64,000 bases of DNA from JBNLAN01 sp050302175 (GCA_050302175.1 JBNLAN010000002.1:45253-109252); one strand, 5' to 3'; positions 37,176 through 47,740 are shown, numbered from the stretch's first letter. Made by a program: numbers and translations. The notes: generated from the sequence alone by a model not told the origin.

Positions 37176-38581
37176 CAGTAGCGGTAGTGGTTCGGCTTGT
37201 ACGGGCCTTCCACCGGCACACCAATATAATCCGCCTGCTCCTTCGAAAGCTTCGTCAGCTTCAGACCGATCTTGTCCAGATGCAGGCGCGCCACCTCTTC
37301 ATCCAGCTGCTTGGGCAAGGTATAAACCTCATTGCCATACTGACCGGTCTGGTTGAAGAGTTCGATCTGCGCCAGCGTCTGGTTGGAGAAGGAGGCGGAC
37401 ATTACGAAGCTCGGGTGGCCGGTGGCACAACCGAGATTCACCAAGCGACCCTCGGCCAGCAGCGTGATGCGCTTGCCATCCGGGAAGATGATCTGATCCA
37501 CCTGAGGCTTCACGTTATCCCACTCGTACTTCTTCAGGGATGCGACATCGATTTCGTTGTCGAAATGGCCGATGTTGCAAACGATCGACTGATCCTTCAT
37601 CGCCGCCATATGATCGTGGGTAATCACGTGATAGTTGCCGGTGGTGGTGACGAAGATATCACCCAGCTTGCAGGCCTCGTCCATTTCGACCACGCGATAG
37701 CCCTCCATCGCCGCCTGCAGTGCGCAGATCGGATCGATTTCGGTCACCCACACGGTTGCGCCCATGCCGCGGAAGGCCTGTGCACAACCCTTGCCCACAT
37801 CGCCATAACCCAGAACGACAGCGATCTTGCCGGCGATCATCACATCGGTGGCACGCTTGATGCCGTCCAGCAGCGATTCGCGGCAACCATAGAGGTTGTC
37901 GAACTTGGACTTGGTAACCGAGTCATTCACATTGATCGCCGGGAATGGCAAATCGCCCTTCTCCTGCATCTGGTAGAGACGATGCACGCCGGTGGTGGTC
38001 TCTTCGGTCACGCCCTTGATGGCCGCCTTGCGCTCGGAGTACCAGGTCGGATTGGTGGCGAGCTTTGCCTTGATAGCCTTGAACAGTGCCACCTCCTCCT
38101 CACTGCCCGGATTATCCAGCACGGAAGCGTCCTTCTCGGCCTTCGAACCCAGGATCACCAGCAAAGTAGCATCGCCACCATCGTCGAGGATCATATTCGG
38201 AGTGCCGCCGTCGTGCCACTCCATGATACGGTGGGTGTATTCCCAGTAATCGTCCAGGGTCTCGCCCTTGTAGGCGAACACCGGAATCTTCTCGGCGGCG
38301 ATGGCCGCAGCGGCATGATCCTGGGTGGAATAGATGTTGCACGAGGCCCAGCGCACTTCGGCGCCGAGCGAGGTCAGGGTTTCAATCAGTACGCCGGTCT
38401 GGATGGTCATATGCAGCGAACCTGCAATGCGCGCACCCTTGAGCGGCTGCTCCTTGGCATACTTGGCACGAATCGACATCAGGCCGGGCATTTCGGTCTC
38501 GGCGATGGTTAACTCTTTACGTCCCCATGAAACGGTTTCCGGGGACATATCGGCCACTTTATAATCGGTAAAATCAGACAT
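37175..38581 (-). CDS. ahcY: S-adenosylhomocysteine hydrolase
   Basis: A 468-aa enzyme: substrate region LHMTIQTGVLIETL, catalytic segment AINVNDSVTKSKFDN, NAD+ loop VLGYGDVGKGCAQ, and the C-terminal family ending KPNHYRY that reaches into the partner's NAD site. It splits S-adenosylhomocysteine to adenosine and homocysteine. The ATG at 38581 has GGAG at seven bases; the ATG at 38587 lies only one base from it and is less likely. Preceded by an SAH riboswitch, next to metK. Confidence 0.97.
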   Translation of the reverse strand: MSDFTDYKVADMSPETVSWGRKELTIAETEMPGLMSIRAKYAKEQPLKGARIAGSLHMTIQTGVLIETLTSLGAEVRWASCNIYSTQDHAAAAIAAEKIPVFAYKGETLDDYWEYTHRIMEWHDGGTPNMILDDGGDATLLVILGSKAEKDASVLDNPGSEEEVALFKAIKAKLATNPTWYSERKAAIKGVTEETTTGVHRLYQMQEKGDLPFPAINVNDSVTKSKFDNLYGCRESLLDGIKRATDVMIAGKIAVVLGYGDVGKGCAQAFRGMGATVWVTEIDPICALQAAMEGYRVVEMDEACKLGDIFVTTTGNYHVITHDHMAAMKDQSIVCNIGHFDNEIDVASLKKYEWDNVKPQVDQIIFPDGKRITLLAEGRLVNLGCATGHPSFVMSASFSNQTLAQIELFNQTGQYGNEVYTLPKQLDEEVARLHLDKIGLKLTKLSKEQADYIGVPVEGPYKPNHYRY

Positions 38582-38616
38582 ACTCATACTCCTATATTAA
38601 TCGTCTTATAAAAATA

Positions 38617-38690
38617 TGAGCACCGTTGAATCGTGATGTTTGCGACTGAGCCTGGTAAGCCGTATCAACTTACTGCAGTGCTCCTCAGTC
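38617..38690 (-). promoter_or_regulatory. S-adenosylhomocysteine riboswitch upstream of ahcY
   Basis: On the minus strand the three conserved blocks of the SAH riboswitch appear in order: GAGGAGCACTGCAGTA, CCAGGCTCAGTC and AACGGTGCTCA. GACTGAG and CTCAGTC pair as the first stem, and GAGCAC with GTGCTC as the pseudoknot. It ends about 35 bases before the ahcY start. Known role of the class: gene activation on SAH binding, so excess SAH raises its own hydrolase. Confidence 0.9.
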
Positions 38691-38803
38691 TGCGGCTCAG
38701 GCCATAAAAGAGACCGTAAGCCGGGAAGGTTGGATTTTGATTTGAGGCAAGGTGAGGATTCGGACACCACAACAACGCAACTTCAAACCAAAAGACGACC
38801 TCC

Positions 38804-39973
<1,170 letters not shown>

Positions 39974-40090
39974 CGGAACTCCTCACGAAATTTTAAATTG
40001 GCGGCGAAGCATAGCGGCGAGCTTGCACGTCGGCAAACGCCATCATCAGGTATCCTGCGGATTGATAGCCTTGACTACTCATCTCCAACA

Positions 40091-40123
40091 AGAAGAGGGG
40101 TGGCCTATGGCCACCCCTCTTCT
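40091..40123 (-). terminator. Perfect 15-pair hairpin after the repeat-protein gene
   Basis: A perfect 15-base inverted repeat (AGAAGAGGGGTGGCC and its complement) with a three-base loop, 16 bases past the stop of the repeat protein. The T-tract is weak on both sides, but the stem is strong. Probably a terminator. Confidence 0.65.
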
Positions 40124-40138
40124 TCGATTCAAGCACAC

Positions 40139-42334
40139 CTATACATGGCGTCTTCGACTTAACCCCACCCCTGCCAACAGGAGCAGGATCGCCGGAAAGA
40201 TCGGATCAAGCCCGGCAGAAGATTGAATCGTGCAACCACCGCCGCCACCGCCACCGCTACTGCCGCTTCCAGGGTTTGTTGCCGGCACAAGATTAGTGCC
40301 TTTCTGTACACTGCCACCAACCGTCCCTGCATAGAGGGTGGATGGGGTCACAGGATCAATGGCAAGGGCATTAACAAACAGACTGACCAGGCCGCTATTG
40401 ACCGCCCCCCAGCTGGCGCCGCCATTCGTACTTTTGTAAACACCACCACCCAACACCGTCGGATCCGACAGCGCCACATAGAGAGTGGATGGAGTCGCCG
40501 GATCAATGGCAAGAGCATCAATTGCCATTTGAAGTGTAAATATATCAGGTAGGCCGGTATTGATCGCCCCCCAGTTGGCACCGCCATCCGTGCTTTTGAA
40601 TACGCCACTGGCCGTTCCCACATAGAGGGTGGATGGGGTCGCCGGATCAATAACAAGAGCTTCGATTGTTACCTGTTGTATTGTTATATAGGTCAAACCG
40701 GTATTGATCGCGACCCAGTTGGCACCGCCATCCGTGCTTTTGAATACGCCACCGCCTACTCCGCCCTCCATTCCTGCATAGAGTGTGGTAGGGGTCGTCG
40801 GGTCAATAGCAATGGAGTGGACAGCAGTGATGGCGCCTGGTCCGATAATGAAATTGCCCAGGCCGGTATTGACCGGCACCCAGTTGGCGCCGCCATCCGT
40901 GCTTTTGTAGATACCATAGCTTGTTCCCGCATAGAGCGTGGATGGAGTGACCGGGTCAATGGCGAGAACATTGACATATAGATCGCCCAGGCCGGTATTG
41001 ACTGCAACCCAGTTGGCGCCGCCATCCGTGCTTTTGAAAACACCGAATCCACTCCCTGTTCCTGCATAGAGGGTGGTAGGTGTCGTCGGATCAACCGCAA
41101 TAGTATTGATATTCAAAGCGTTCCGGGTAGCGCCGTTGGAATATAATGTAATGTACAGGCCAGCACTGCTGGAAGCCCAACTGACACCGCCATCCGCACT
41201 TTTGAACACGCCATTATTCAATGTCCCCGCATAGAGGGTGGCAGGAGTGCCTGGGTCAATGGCGAGAGCATTGACGGATAGCATGGTCAGACCGGCATTG
41301 ACCGCACCCCAGTTGGCGCCGCTATCCGTGCTTTTGTGAACACCACCTCCCGTTCCAGCATAAATGGTGGCAGGGGTCGTCGGATTAATAACAAAAGCGT
41401 ATGCGCTTAGACTAACCAGCCCGGTATTGACCGCCGCCCAATTAGCACCGCCATTCGTACTTTTTGAAATGCCACCGGCATCCGTCCCAGCATAGAGGGT
41501 GGATGGGGTGGTCGGGTCGATGGCGAGAGCGTACACGCCTGGACTGGTCAGACCGGTGTTACCGACAACCCAGTTGGCACCGCCATCCGTGCTTTTAAAT
41601 ACGCCACCGCTTGTTCCAGCATAGAGGGTGGTTGGGGTCACAGGGTCAATGGCGAGAGCATGCACATTTAAATTGGCCAGACCGGTACTGCTGGCAACCC
41701 AGTTGGCACCGCCGTCCGTGCTTTTAAACACACCACCTAATGTTCCCGCATAGAGGGTGGATGGGGTCGTCGAATCAATAGCGAGAGTCTGCACATACAT
41801 GCCCAGAGTGGTCAGGCCAGTGCTGCTGGCAACCCAGTTGGCACCGCCATCCGTGCTTTTAAACACGCCACCACTTGTGCCTGCATAGAGGGTGGATGGA
41901 GTCACCGGATCAATGGCGAGAGCGTACACGCCCATGCCCAGAGTGGTCAGGCCAGTGCTACTGGCAACCCAATTGGCACCACTATCCGTGCTTTTGAATA
42001 AGCCACCCCCCCACGTTCCCGCATAGAGGTTGGATGGGGTGGCAGCATCTATGGCAATCGCATTGACGGACAGATTGGTCAGACCGGTGCTGCTGGCAAC
42101 CCAGTTGACACCACCATCCGTGCTTTTGAATACGCCACTACCATTTGTTCCTTCATAGAGGGTGGACGGGGTACCTGGTTCCATGGCAAGAGACGAGATG
42201 ACACCACCTTCCGGTCCTGTTGATGGATTCCATTGTGCCTGCACCTGCATCGGCAGCAGACATATCAGCAGCAATAGCGACAACGCCAAGTTCCATCTGC
42301 CTAAAGCCCCTCTGTTTTCTAGTTTGTTTTTCAT
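40139..42334 (-). CDS. Secreted BNR/YCF48-like repeat protein with C-terminal sorting tail
   Basis: A 731-aa exported protein. Signal peptide to about residue 33 (LALSLLLLICLLPMQVQA). Residues about 47-690 are 14 repeats of some 45 residues with the pattern LAIDPxTPSTLYAGTxGGVFKSTDGGANWxxxxTGL, a sialidase/BNR or YCF48-like propeller blade, enough for two 7-bladed propellers. The end is a Gly-rich stretch, one Cys (GGCTIQSS), a hydrophobic helix and RRRHV, the layout of Cys-containing C-terminal sorting signals (MYXO-/JDVT-CTERM type). Likely surface protein of unknown binding function. Confidence 0.8.
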   Translation of the reverse strand: MKNKLENRGALGRWNLALSLLLLICLLPMQVQAQWNPSTGPEGGVISSLAMEPGTPSTLYEGTNGSGVFKSTDGGVNWVASSTGLTNLSVNAIAIDAATPSNLYAGTWGGGLFKSTDSGANWVASSTGLTTLGMGVYALAIDPVTPSTLYAGTSGGVFKSTDGGANWVASSTGLTTLGMYVQTLAIDSTTPSTLYAGTLGGVFKSTDGGANWVASSTGLANLNVHALAIDPVTPTTLYAGTSGGVFKSTDGGANWVVGNTGLTSPGVYALAIDPTTPSTLYAGTDAGGISKSTNGGANWAAVNTGLVSLSAYAFVINPTTPATIYAGTGGGVHKSTDSGANWGAVNAGLTMLSVNALAIDPGTPATLYAGTLNNGVFKSADGGVSWASSSAGLYITLYSNGATRNALNINTIAVDPTTPTTLYAGTGSGFGVFKSTDGGANWVAVNTGLGDLYVNVLAIDPVTPSTLYAGTSYGIYKSTDGGANWVPVNTGLGNFIIGPGAITAVHSIAIDPTTPTTLYAGMEGGVGGGVFKSTDGGANWVAINTGLTYITIQQVTIEALVIDPATPSTLYVGTASGVFKSTDGGANWGAINTGLPDIFTLQMAIDALAIDPATPSTLYVALSDPTVLGGGVYKSTNGGASWGAVNSGLVSLFVNALAIDPVTPSTLYAGTVGGSVQKGTNLVPATNPGSGSSGGGGGGGCTIQSSAGLDPIFPAILLLLAGVGLSRRRHV
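40290..42200 (-). repeat. Tandem coding repeats of about 135 bases (14 copies)
   Basis: Within the propeller gene, DNA units of roughly 120-150 bases recur with strong nucleotide identity (for example the segment encoding KSTDGGANW in almost every copy). Such near-identity favours copy-number change by recombination. Confidence 0.85.
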
Positions 42335-42363
42335 AATCGTCTCCCTTTTTCACCTAACGATGC

Positions 42364-42861
42364 CTAATTCAGATAGGCCATCGTGAATGCCGAAAATTGC
42401 CTTACAACGGCAGTTTGTGTGTCGACAAAAGAAATTGTGGTGGTCGCACCCAGTAAGCCGGCTTCACTGTATTCAGCATTGATAACGAACTTGGAAATCA
42501 GCTTTCCCTGGTCGAAGAGCTCGACCACACCACTTAATTTGGTGTTTGATCCAATCAGTGTCTTAGTGACTGAACCGCCTGGTAGTGGGATGGTGAGATG
42601 GTCCAATGTCACTTTCATGTCGACTACCTTGGCCCCATTCAAATCCGCCGCATCCTCCTGCAGCTTGGACTTGACCGCCGCAACAATCGTATTGGACTTG
42701 ACCTCGTCTGTTTTAACCACATCAATGGACGCAACTCTGACGTTACCAAGATATTCATCCGAAGGTTTTACCAAATATGGCTTGCTGCAAGCGGATACCA
42801 AAATGGCCATAGCAATTACAACAAACAGTATTGGACGATGATTCAAGTTTACTTTATGCAT
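42364..42861 (-). CDS. Hypothetical lipoprotein
   Basis: A 165-aa protein with a lipobox LVSAC (Cys25) after a hydrophobic leader, hence predicted lipoprotein. The remainder is a beta-rich single domain (SIDVVKTDEVKSNTIVAAVKSKLQEDA, then TLIGSNTKLSGVVELFDQGKLISKF). I recognise no family. It is followed by the repeat-protein gene on the same strand, about 30 bases away, so they may be co-transcribed and work together at the envelope. Confidence 0.7.
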   Translation of the reverse strand: MHKVNLNHRPILFVVIAMAILVSACSKPYLVKPSDEYLGNVRVASIDVVKTDEVKSNTIVAAVKSKLQEDAADLNGAKVVDMKVTLDHLTIPLPGGSVTKTLIGSNTKLSGVVELFDQGKLISKFVINAEYSEAGLLGATTTISFVDTQTAVVRQFSAFTMAYLN

Positions 42862-42954
42862 AGTTCTCCCCCTTTTCGTATGTGAAATATCTCTATTTCT
42901 TGCTATTCAAATCACACAAATTAAGGGGTGAACTTTATACAGGCTTCATGGTCG

Positions 42955-42984
42955 CCACATGTCGCATATTCATGCGACATGTGG
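42955..42984. repeat. 30-base palindrome with 12-pair perfect arms
   Basis: CCACATGTCGCA and its exact complement, separated by six bases, lie between the histidine kinase stop and the lipoprotein gene. There is no T-tract on the minus strand, so it may be an operator for the lipoprotein gene rather than a terminator. Confidence 0.6.
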
Positions 42985-43007
42985 AAAATCAAATTAGATA
43001 GGGTGCC

Positions 43008-44795
43008 TCACACAGGCAGAGTAAGAATAATTCTTGTGCCTGGTGAATCCGAAACGATCTCCAGCATTGCATTGATTTCACCAGCCCGGGTACGCATATT
43101 CTCCAGGCCGTTGCCGTGGTTGGCATCCGCATTGGAAATACCAATACCATTATCTGAAACCTCTACCCGGACATGTCGATCCCGCGCCTCGGCACGTACT
43201 GTGATTTCCGTTGCACGGGCATGCTTGATCGCATTGGTGATCGCTTCCTGCACAATACGAACCATATGCATCCCAGCAACCTCATCAGCCAGCGGGTGGG
43301 TGGAAAGCGCCTGCATATCCCATTTAAGTGCGATGTTTGCTGCGCTCATCACCGATTCGGCACGCTCTTTCACCAGCATCAACGCCTTGTTCGTATTAAA
43401 GCCTGCACCCGTTGCCGAATCGACGATCAGACGCATTTCTGCCATCGCATCCTGAAGCGTTGCCTGCAGCTCCGGTGAACTACTCCGGGTATCCAGCGAC
43501 AGAGCCATAGCAGAAACCAGTGAATTCCCCAAACCATCGTGCAGATCACGCACGATTCGGCTTCGCTCGTCAGACACCGCCTGCTGCTTCATCTCTTCTG
43601 CTTCGATCCGGCCAATCTTGCCTTGCAGTTCAGTATTGAGACGCTCCACATCATTCAGCGCCTGCACGAACCGTCTCATCAATATCATCGACGTTAGCAG
43701 TACAAGTCCCGAGGTTCCAAAGTGAAAGGTCACAGAGTACTCACTGAGGCCCATGAGCGTGTAAACAAGCCAATCACGAACCCCCACGGCAAGCATACCG
43801 CCATAAATAATCATCCAGACCAGACGATCCGTATCCCGCTTCTGCCACCATTGGATAATAGCCATGACAAAGATGTATATCGACACCACAATGAGTACGC
43901 TTTGCCAAGCTGCTGCGCTGTCCACAACCGCAGAACTCGGCACCAGAAAAAGAATCGATGCGCCCCCGAGCGCATACACGGAAACACTTCGCTCGAGCCA
44001 GGGAATCCGAATTCCCAGAAAACGGTGAGAAAACATCAGCAGGAACCAGATGAACCAGCCGATCGAGGCCTGGAGAATCGCCTCCCATATATCCCGAGGC
44101 ACGAAAGTGTCATAGATAAACATATTGACCGAAAACACCGAGCCCGCCCATCCGGCAGCAGAGAGCCAAAAGTATTTCATATCCCTTTTTCGATACCACC
44201 AAAGCAGGAGCAACAGCATCGAAAAAACGATCTGCACATAAAAAGCGATCTGGCTTGAAACAATATAAAAGGCGTACACCACTCTATATCGTTTCTTCAG
44301 AATGTTTTCAGGGCCAATGTGGTAAATATGCAGGCCACCCCCATCATTCGGATATGCAGCGATTCGGATATAGATGTCGTTGTCGCCGCCTTGGAGCAGA
44401 CCCGGCGGTACTTTAAACAGCAATGGAGATATCCAGTTTCGGGTTATCGGCTCGTCGAATGAACCGCCATCACCCAAATAATGATCCCCGATAAAGACGG
44501 CGGCATTCATGTTTATTTTTTCCAGCAGCACCGCCCACATCCCTGACGGAGGTTCATCGAGATGCCTGCGAATACGATACCAGGCGTTACCCCCACGATC
44601 CGGATGGGTAACATTCCAGTTGTCGGGCACCTGCACAGGCTCCCACGCAGCACCCACACCCGGCGGGGTTTCGGTATCGGAAAAAACAAACCACACCTGA
44701 TCCTCGGCTGTGTTGGCAAGCAGCGTGCCGGGCATGCACAAACCCACCAACACCCCAATCACGGGCAGGCTGAATTTCAACTTTCCGGTTGTCAT
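43008..44795 (-). CDS. Sensor histidine kinase, 7TMR-DISM type with HisKA_3 domain
   Basis: A 595-aa kinase: signal peptide (to about 28), an extracytoplasmic jelly-roll-like domain of about 130 residues (WYRIRRHLDEPPSGMWAVLLEKINMNAAVFIGDHYLGDGG), seven membrane helices (about 180-370), a short coiled coil, the HisKA_3 H-box SRIVRDLHDGLGNSLVS (His near 417), and HATPase motifs EAITNAIKHA, VSDNGIGI and GNGLENM. This is the NarX/LiaS-like kinase class that pairs with LuxR-type regulators; one is encoded just upstream. The sensed ligand is unknown, perhaps a carbohydrate. Confidence 0.88.
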   Translation of the reverse strand: MTTGKLKFSLPVIGVLVGLCMPGTLLANTAEDQVWFVFSDTETPPGVGAAWEPVQVPDNWNVTHPDRGGNAWYRIRRHLDEPPSGMWAVLLEKINMNAAVFIGDHYLGDGGSFDEPITRNWISPLLFKVPPGLLQGGDNDIYIRIAAYPNDGGGLHIYHIGPENILKKRYRVVYAFYIVSSQIAFYVQIVFSMLLLLLWWYRKRDMKYFWLSAAGWAGSVFSVNMFIYDTFVPRDIWEAILQASIGWFIWFLLMFSHRFLGIRIPWLERSVSVYALGGASILFLVPSSAVVDSAAAWQSVLIVVSIYIFVMAIIQWWQKRDTDRLVWMIIYGGMLAVGVRDWLVYTLMGLSEYSVTFHFGTSGLVLLTSMILMRRFVQALNDVERLNTELQGKIGRIEAEEMKQQAVSDERSRIVRDLHDGLGNSLVSAMALSLDTRSSSPELQATLQDAMAEMRLIVDSATGAGFNTNKALMLVKERAESVMSAANIALKWDMQALSTHPLADEVAGMHMVRIVQEAITNAIKHARATEITVRAEARDRHVRVEVSDNGIGISNADANHGNGLENMRTRAGEINAMLEIVSDSPGTRIILTLPV

Positions 44796-44810
44796 GGATC
44801 AAAAGCCCCG

Positions 44811-45455
44811 TCAATCAAAACTGATATTGTGCGCGTTGATGCAATGCACCGCCTGAGAACGCGAATGCACTTCCAGCTTTTTATATATCCGTCGAATATG
44901 CTCACGCACTGTATTGATAGAGATTCCTGCTTCGTATGCAATGGCCTTGTAGCTCATACCCTGCACAATCAATGCCAGTATTTTTTTCTCGCTTCGAGAG
45001 AGCTTGAAACGATGCGTTTGTGTTCCATCGCTCTCGCCTGCAACCAGTTGCAGCAGTGCCCGCGCCACACGGTGATCGATAGGGGAGTAGCCTTCGCGCA
45101 TGGAAACAAGCACTTCGCCAATCTCCTCCAGCGCCCGATCTTTGAGAAGATACCCCTTTGCGCCGGCCCGAATGGCATTGATCACCGAGGCATCTTCACC
45201 GAAGACAGTCAGCACCAAAATCAACATCTCAGGATTTGCCTGTAATGCCGGGGCAATCAATGTAAGGCCGTTGCCATCGGGAAGCCCAAGATCCAGAACG
45301 AGAAAATCGGGCACTTTCGCTTGCAGCACCGCCTTAGCCTCCCGACATGTGCTGACATCCCGCACGTCAAAGCAGGCGTGGCTGGCAATCACTTTTTTCA
45401 GATAATTGCGGGTATGCTGATTATCCTCAACCAATAAGACCTGTTGCACAGACAT
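44811..45455 (-). CDS. LuxR/NarL-type response regulator
   Basis: A 214-aa protein: receiver domain (LVEDNQHTR, phospho-Asp55 in LVLDLGLPDG, GYLLKDRAL) and a C-terminal LuxR helix-turn-helix (LSRSEKKILALIVQGMSYKAIAYEAGISINTVREHIRRIYKKL). It is the cognate regulator of the kinase 15 bases downstream. Starts 7 bases after ubiB, so it may partly share that transcript. Confidence 0.92.
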   Translation of the reverse strand: MSVQQVLLVEDNQHTRNYLKKVIASHACFDVRDVSTCREAKAVLQAKVPDFLVLDLGLPDGNGLTLIAPALQANPEMLILVLTVFGEDASVINAIRAGAKGYLLKDRALEEIGEVLVSMREGYSPIDHRVARALLQLVAGESDGTQTHRFKLSRSEKKILALIVQGMSYKAIAYEAGISINTVREHIRRIYKKLEVHSRSQAVHCINAHNISFD

Positions 45456-45462
45456 GTATTTT

Positions 45463-47082
45463 TCACCGCCCTAAGCGATAACCAATCAGAACCACTCCGA
45501 AAACAGCCATCGCCCAGGCCACACCCCACTGCCACCAGAGAGGGTGAAAAGCATCGGCCAGCCAGGCTGCCGAGATCCAGGCACCGCCTGCTGCCGCCAG
45601 CAAGGCGCCCAGCACCGGCCACACCCAGCTTCCCGAAACCGTCTCGGCCTGCTGCTGCTCCTGCTGCCTTGCCAGCGCTTCGGTGAGCTGCGCCGGCAAC
45701 TGCAGCCACTGCTGCACGCCATGGCGCACATCCTCCAGCGCTGCTTCCACCCGTGCCTTCGGCCCCAGATGTTCGGCAACCCATTTCGTCACCAGGGGCT
45801 TCGCCAGCGCCCAGACATTGATCGATGGCTCGAGCTCCCTTGCCACCCCTTCGATCACCACCATGGTCTTCTGTAACAAGAGCAGTTCGGGGCGGGTCTC
45901 CATCTGGAAACGTTCGGTCACCGCAAACAGGTAGAAAAGTAGCTCGGCCAATGAAATATCTGCCAGCGGTCGGTTGAAGATCGGCTCGGCGATTTCGCGC
46001 ATCGCATCCTCGAAGGCCGACATATCGGTATCGGCAGGCACATAACCCGCCTCCAGATGCACCTCGGCAGCACGCCGATAATTCTGCTGCAAAAAGGCCA
46101 GCAACATATCGGCAATGTAGCAACGGCTCTTCAGATCGAGATGGCCGACAATGCCGAAATCGACCAGCTGGATACGGGCATCCTTTGAAACGAAAATATT
46201 GCCCGGATGCAGGTCGGCATGGAAATAGCCGTCGACAAACACCATATGGAAAAAGAGCGTGGCCGTGCGCTCGCACAGCTGCAGCAGATCGTGCCCGGCC
46301 TCCAGCAGGCGCCCGCGTTCGTCGATCGGGATGCCGTGGATACGCTCGGTGACCAGCACTTCGGTGGTGGTACACTCCCAGACCACAGCCGGAATCGCAG
46401 CATCCGGCATATCTTTCAGATTATCTGCAAAACGGCTGGCGCGCGCGGCTTCCGCACGCAGATTCAGCTCGCCGCGAATGGTATTGGCAAACTCCTCGAT
46501 CACGCGTGGCGCTTTCAGCCGCCGGTATTCGGGGAAATAGCGGTCGAAGAGTGCGGCCAGCAAATGCAGAATGGCCAAATCCGCCTCGATCGTTTTGTGA
46601 ATCTTCGGCCGACGGATTTTCACCGCCACTTCGAGCCCGTTATGCAGGCGTGCAAAATGCACCTGCGCAATCGAGGCCGCCGCCACAGGCGTATCGTCGA
46701 ACTCGGCAAAAACGCCGCCCTCGCCCAGCAGGGGCTGTTTGTAGGTGCGCGCCAGCACACCCTTCACCACCTCCGGTTTCTCGGGCGGCACTGCGTCCTG
46801 AAGCTTTTTCAGCTCCATCACCACTTCGGGCGGCAGCAGATCGACACGCGTGGAGAGCATCTGCCCAAACTTGATAAAGGTCGGCCCGAGCTTCTCCAGC
46901 CCGCGGCGCAGTTGCACCCCCAGCCGCGCAGGCGAATCATCACTGCTGAAAATTTGCATGATCCACGCATAGGGGCGGAAGAGGCGCATGCGCGTGGCCA
47001 GCATCGCCATGCCGTGAGTCGCCAGCACGTGCGAAATCACCAGCAGCCGCAGGTTGCGGCGGATTCTGCCGCTAAGACTCAT
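45463..47082 (-). CDS. ubiB: Ubiquinone biosynthesis accessory kinase-like protein UbiB
   Basis: A 539-aa ABC1/ADCK family protein with the family KxGQ motif (FIKFGQMLSTR), the Ala-rich loop VAAASIAQVHFARL, VTERIHGIPIDE, the catalytic-loop-like FHADLHPGNIFV and LVDFGIVGHLD, and two C-terminal membrane helices. It supports coenzyme Q synthesis at the inner membrane. The ATG at 47082 overlaps the ubiJ-like stop by 11 bases; an in-frame start 17 codons upstream is less typical. Confidence 0.93.
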   Translation of the reverse strand: MSLSGRIRRNLRLLVISHVLATHGMAMLATRMRLFRPYAWIMQIFSSDDSPARLGVQLRRGLEKLGPTFIKFGQMLSTRVDLLPPEVVMELKKLQDAVPPEKPEVVKGVLARTYKQPLLGEGGVFAEFDDTPVAAASIAQVHFARLHNGLEVAVKIRRPKIHKTIEADLAILHLLAALFDRYFPEYRRLKAPRVIEEFANTIRGELNLRAEAARASRFADNLKDMPDAAIPAVVWECTTTEVLVTERIHGIPIDERGRLLEAGHDLLQLCERTATLFFHMVFVDGYFHADLHPGNIFVSKDARIQLVDFGIVGHLDLKSRCYIADMLLAFLQQNYRRAAEVHLEAGYVPADTDMSAFEDAMREIAEPIFNRPLADISLAELLFYLFAVTERFQMETRPELLLLQKTMVVIEGVARELEPSINVWALAKPLVTKWVAEHLGPKARVEAALEDVRHGVQQWLQLPAQLTEALARQQEQQQAETVSGSWVWPVLGALLAAAGGAWISAAWLADAFHPLWWQWGVAWAMAVFGVVLIGYRLGR

Positions 47083-47740
47083 GCGTGGATGGCTGTTTTC
47101 GGGGTTCCGAAAGCTGCTCGAGCCGGTGCTCAAGTTTGGTCACCCGCCCCTTCAGGCGGGAGAGTTGATGGCTGAAGTCTTCAACACCAGCCTGCCAGCC
47201 CTGCATACGCTCGGCATTCGGCACTTCGATGTTTTGCAGATAACCGTCCAGCTTACTCTGCGTCATGCGTGTCAGTTGCGCCTCAACCTCAAGCAGTGCT
47301 TTGGCAGCCTGGGCCACCCGCGCACCGAAATAATCGCCGAAGGCGGCTTTCAGCTCACGCTCGTAATCGATATCGGCCACTTCCAGCAACTTCTTGAAAC
47401 GCAGCATCGCCTCGGAATCGCCGGATAGCTTCAGAACACGCTGGAACACCAGATCGTCGGGATTCTCGTGCGCAAAACAGAGGCGGGCGAAACCGGCGGT
47501 GGTGGCATCGATACGCACACAGGGCTCACCATCATATCGCGACTGCACCCAGACATGCCCGCCGCGAAAACCCATATAGAGATCGTTGCCCATGTCGCGC
47601 ACATGGATGTGGAAGACACGCCCCTCCAGATCGTGCAGCAATTGAGAGAGCCCGGACTGGCGCGAGAAAAACATATCGAGCACAGTGGAGAGCACCACTG
47701 CCTGCACCGGCGTCGGAATCAGCCTGAGCGGCAAAAACAT
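47072..47740 (-). CDS. ubiJ: UbiJ-like SCP2-domain protein
   Basis: A 222-aa protein between ubiE and ubiB, the normal place of ubiJ. It has an SCP2 lipid-binding fold region (LLHDLEGRVFHIHVRDMGNDLYMGFRGG) and a C-terminal coiled coil (FSHQLSRLKGRVTKLEHRLEQL). UbiJ is an accessory factor that binds hydrophobic Q intermediates. The ATG at 47740 is preferred: a GTG at 47782 would put 14 residues inside a palindromic repeat. Confidence 0.82.
   Translation of the reverse strand: MFLPLRLIPTPVQAVVLSTVLDMFFSRQSGLSQLLHDLEGRVFHIHVRDMGNDLYMGFRGGHVWVQSRYDGEPCVRIDATTAGFARLCFAHENPDDLVFQRVLKLSGDSEAMLRFKKLLEVADIDYERELKAAFGDYFGARVAQAAKALLEVEAQLTRMTQSKLDGYLQNIEVPNAERMQGWQAGVEDFSHQLSRLKGRVTKLEHRLEQLSEPRKQPSTHES

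Noticed and set aside
36773..38512. Long plus-strand frame (579 codons) opposite ahcY
   Set aside because: Complement of a highly conserved enzyme; the translated sequence shows no domain and would cross the atp promoter.
39974..40138. SAM riboswitch upstream of metK
   Set aside because: No SAM-I, SAM-II or SAM/SAH core motif recognised; the only structure is the terminator hairpin of the repeat-protein gene.
40290..42200. CRISPR-like array
   Set aside because: The regular repeats are coding, keep one open frame over 731 codons and have no unique spacers of constant size.
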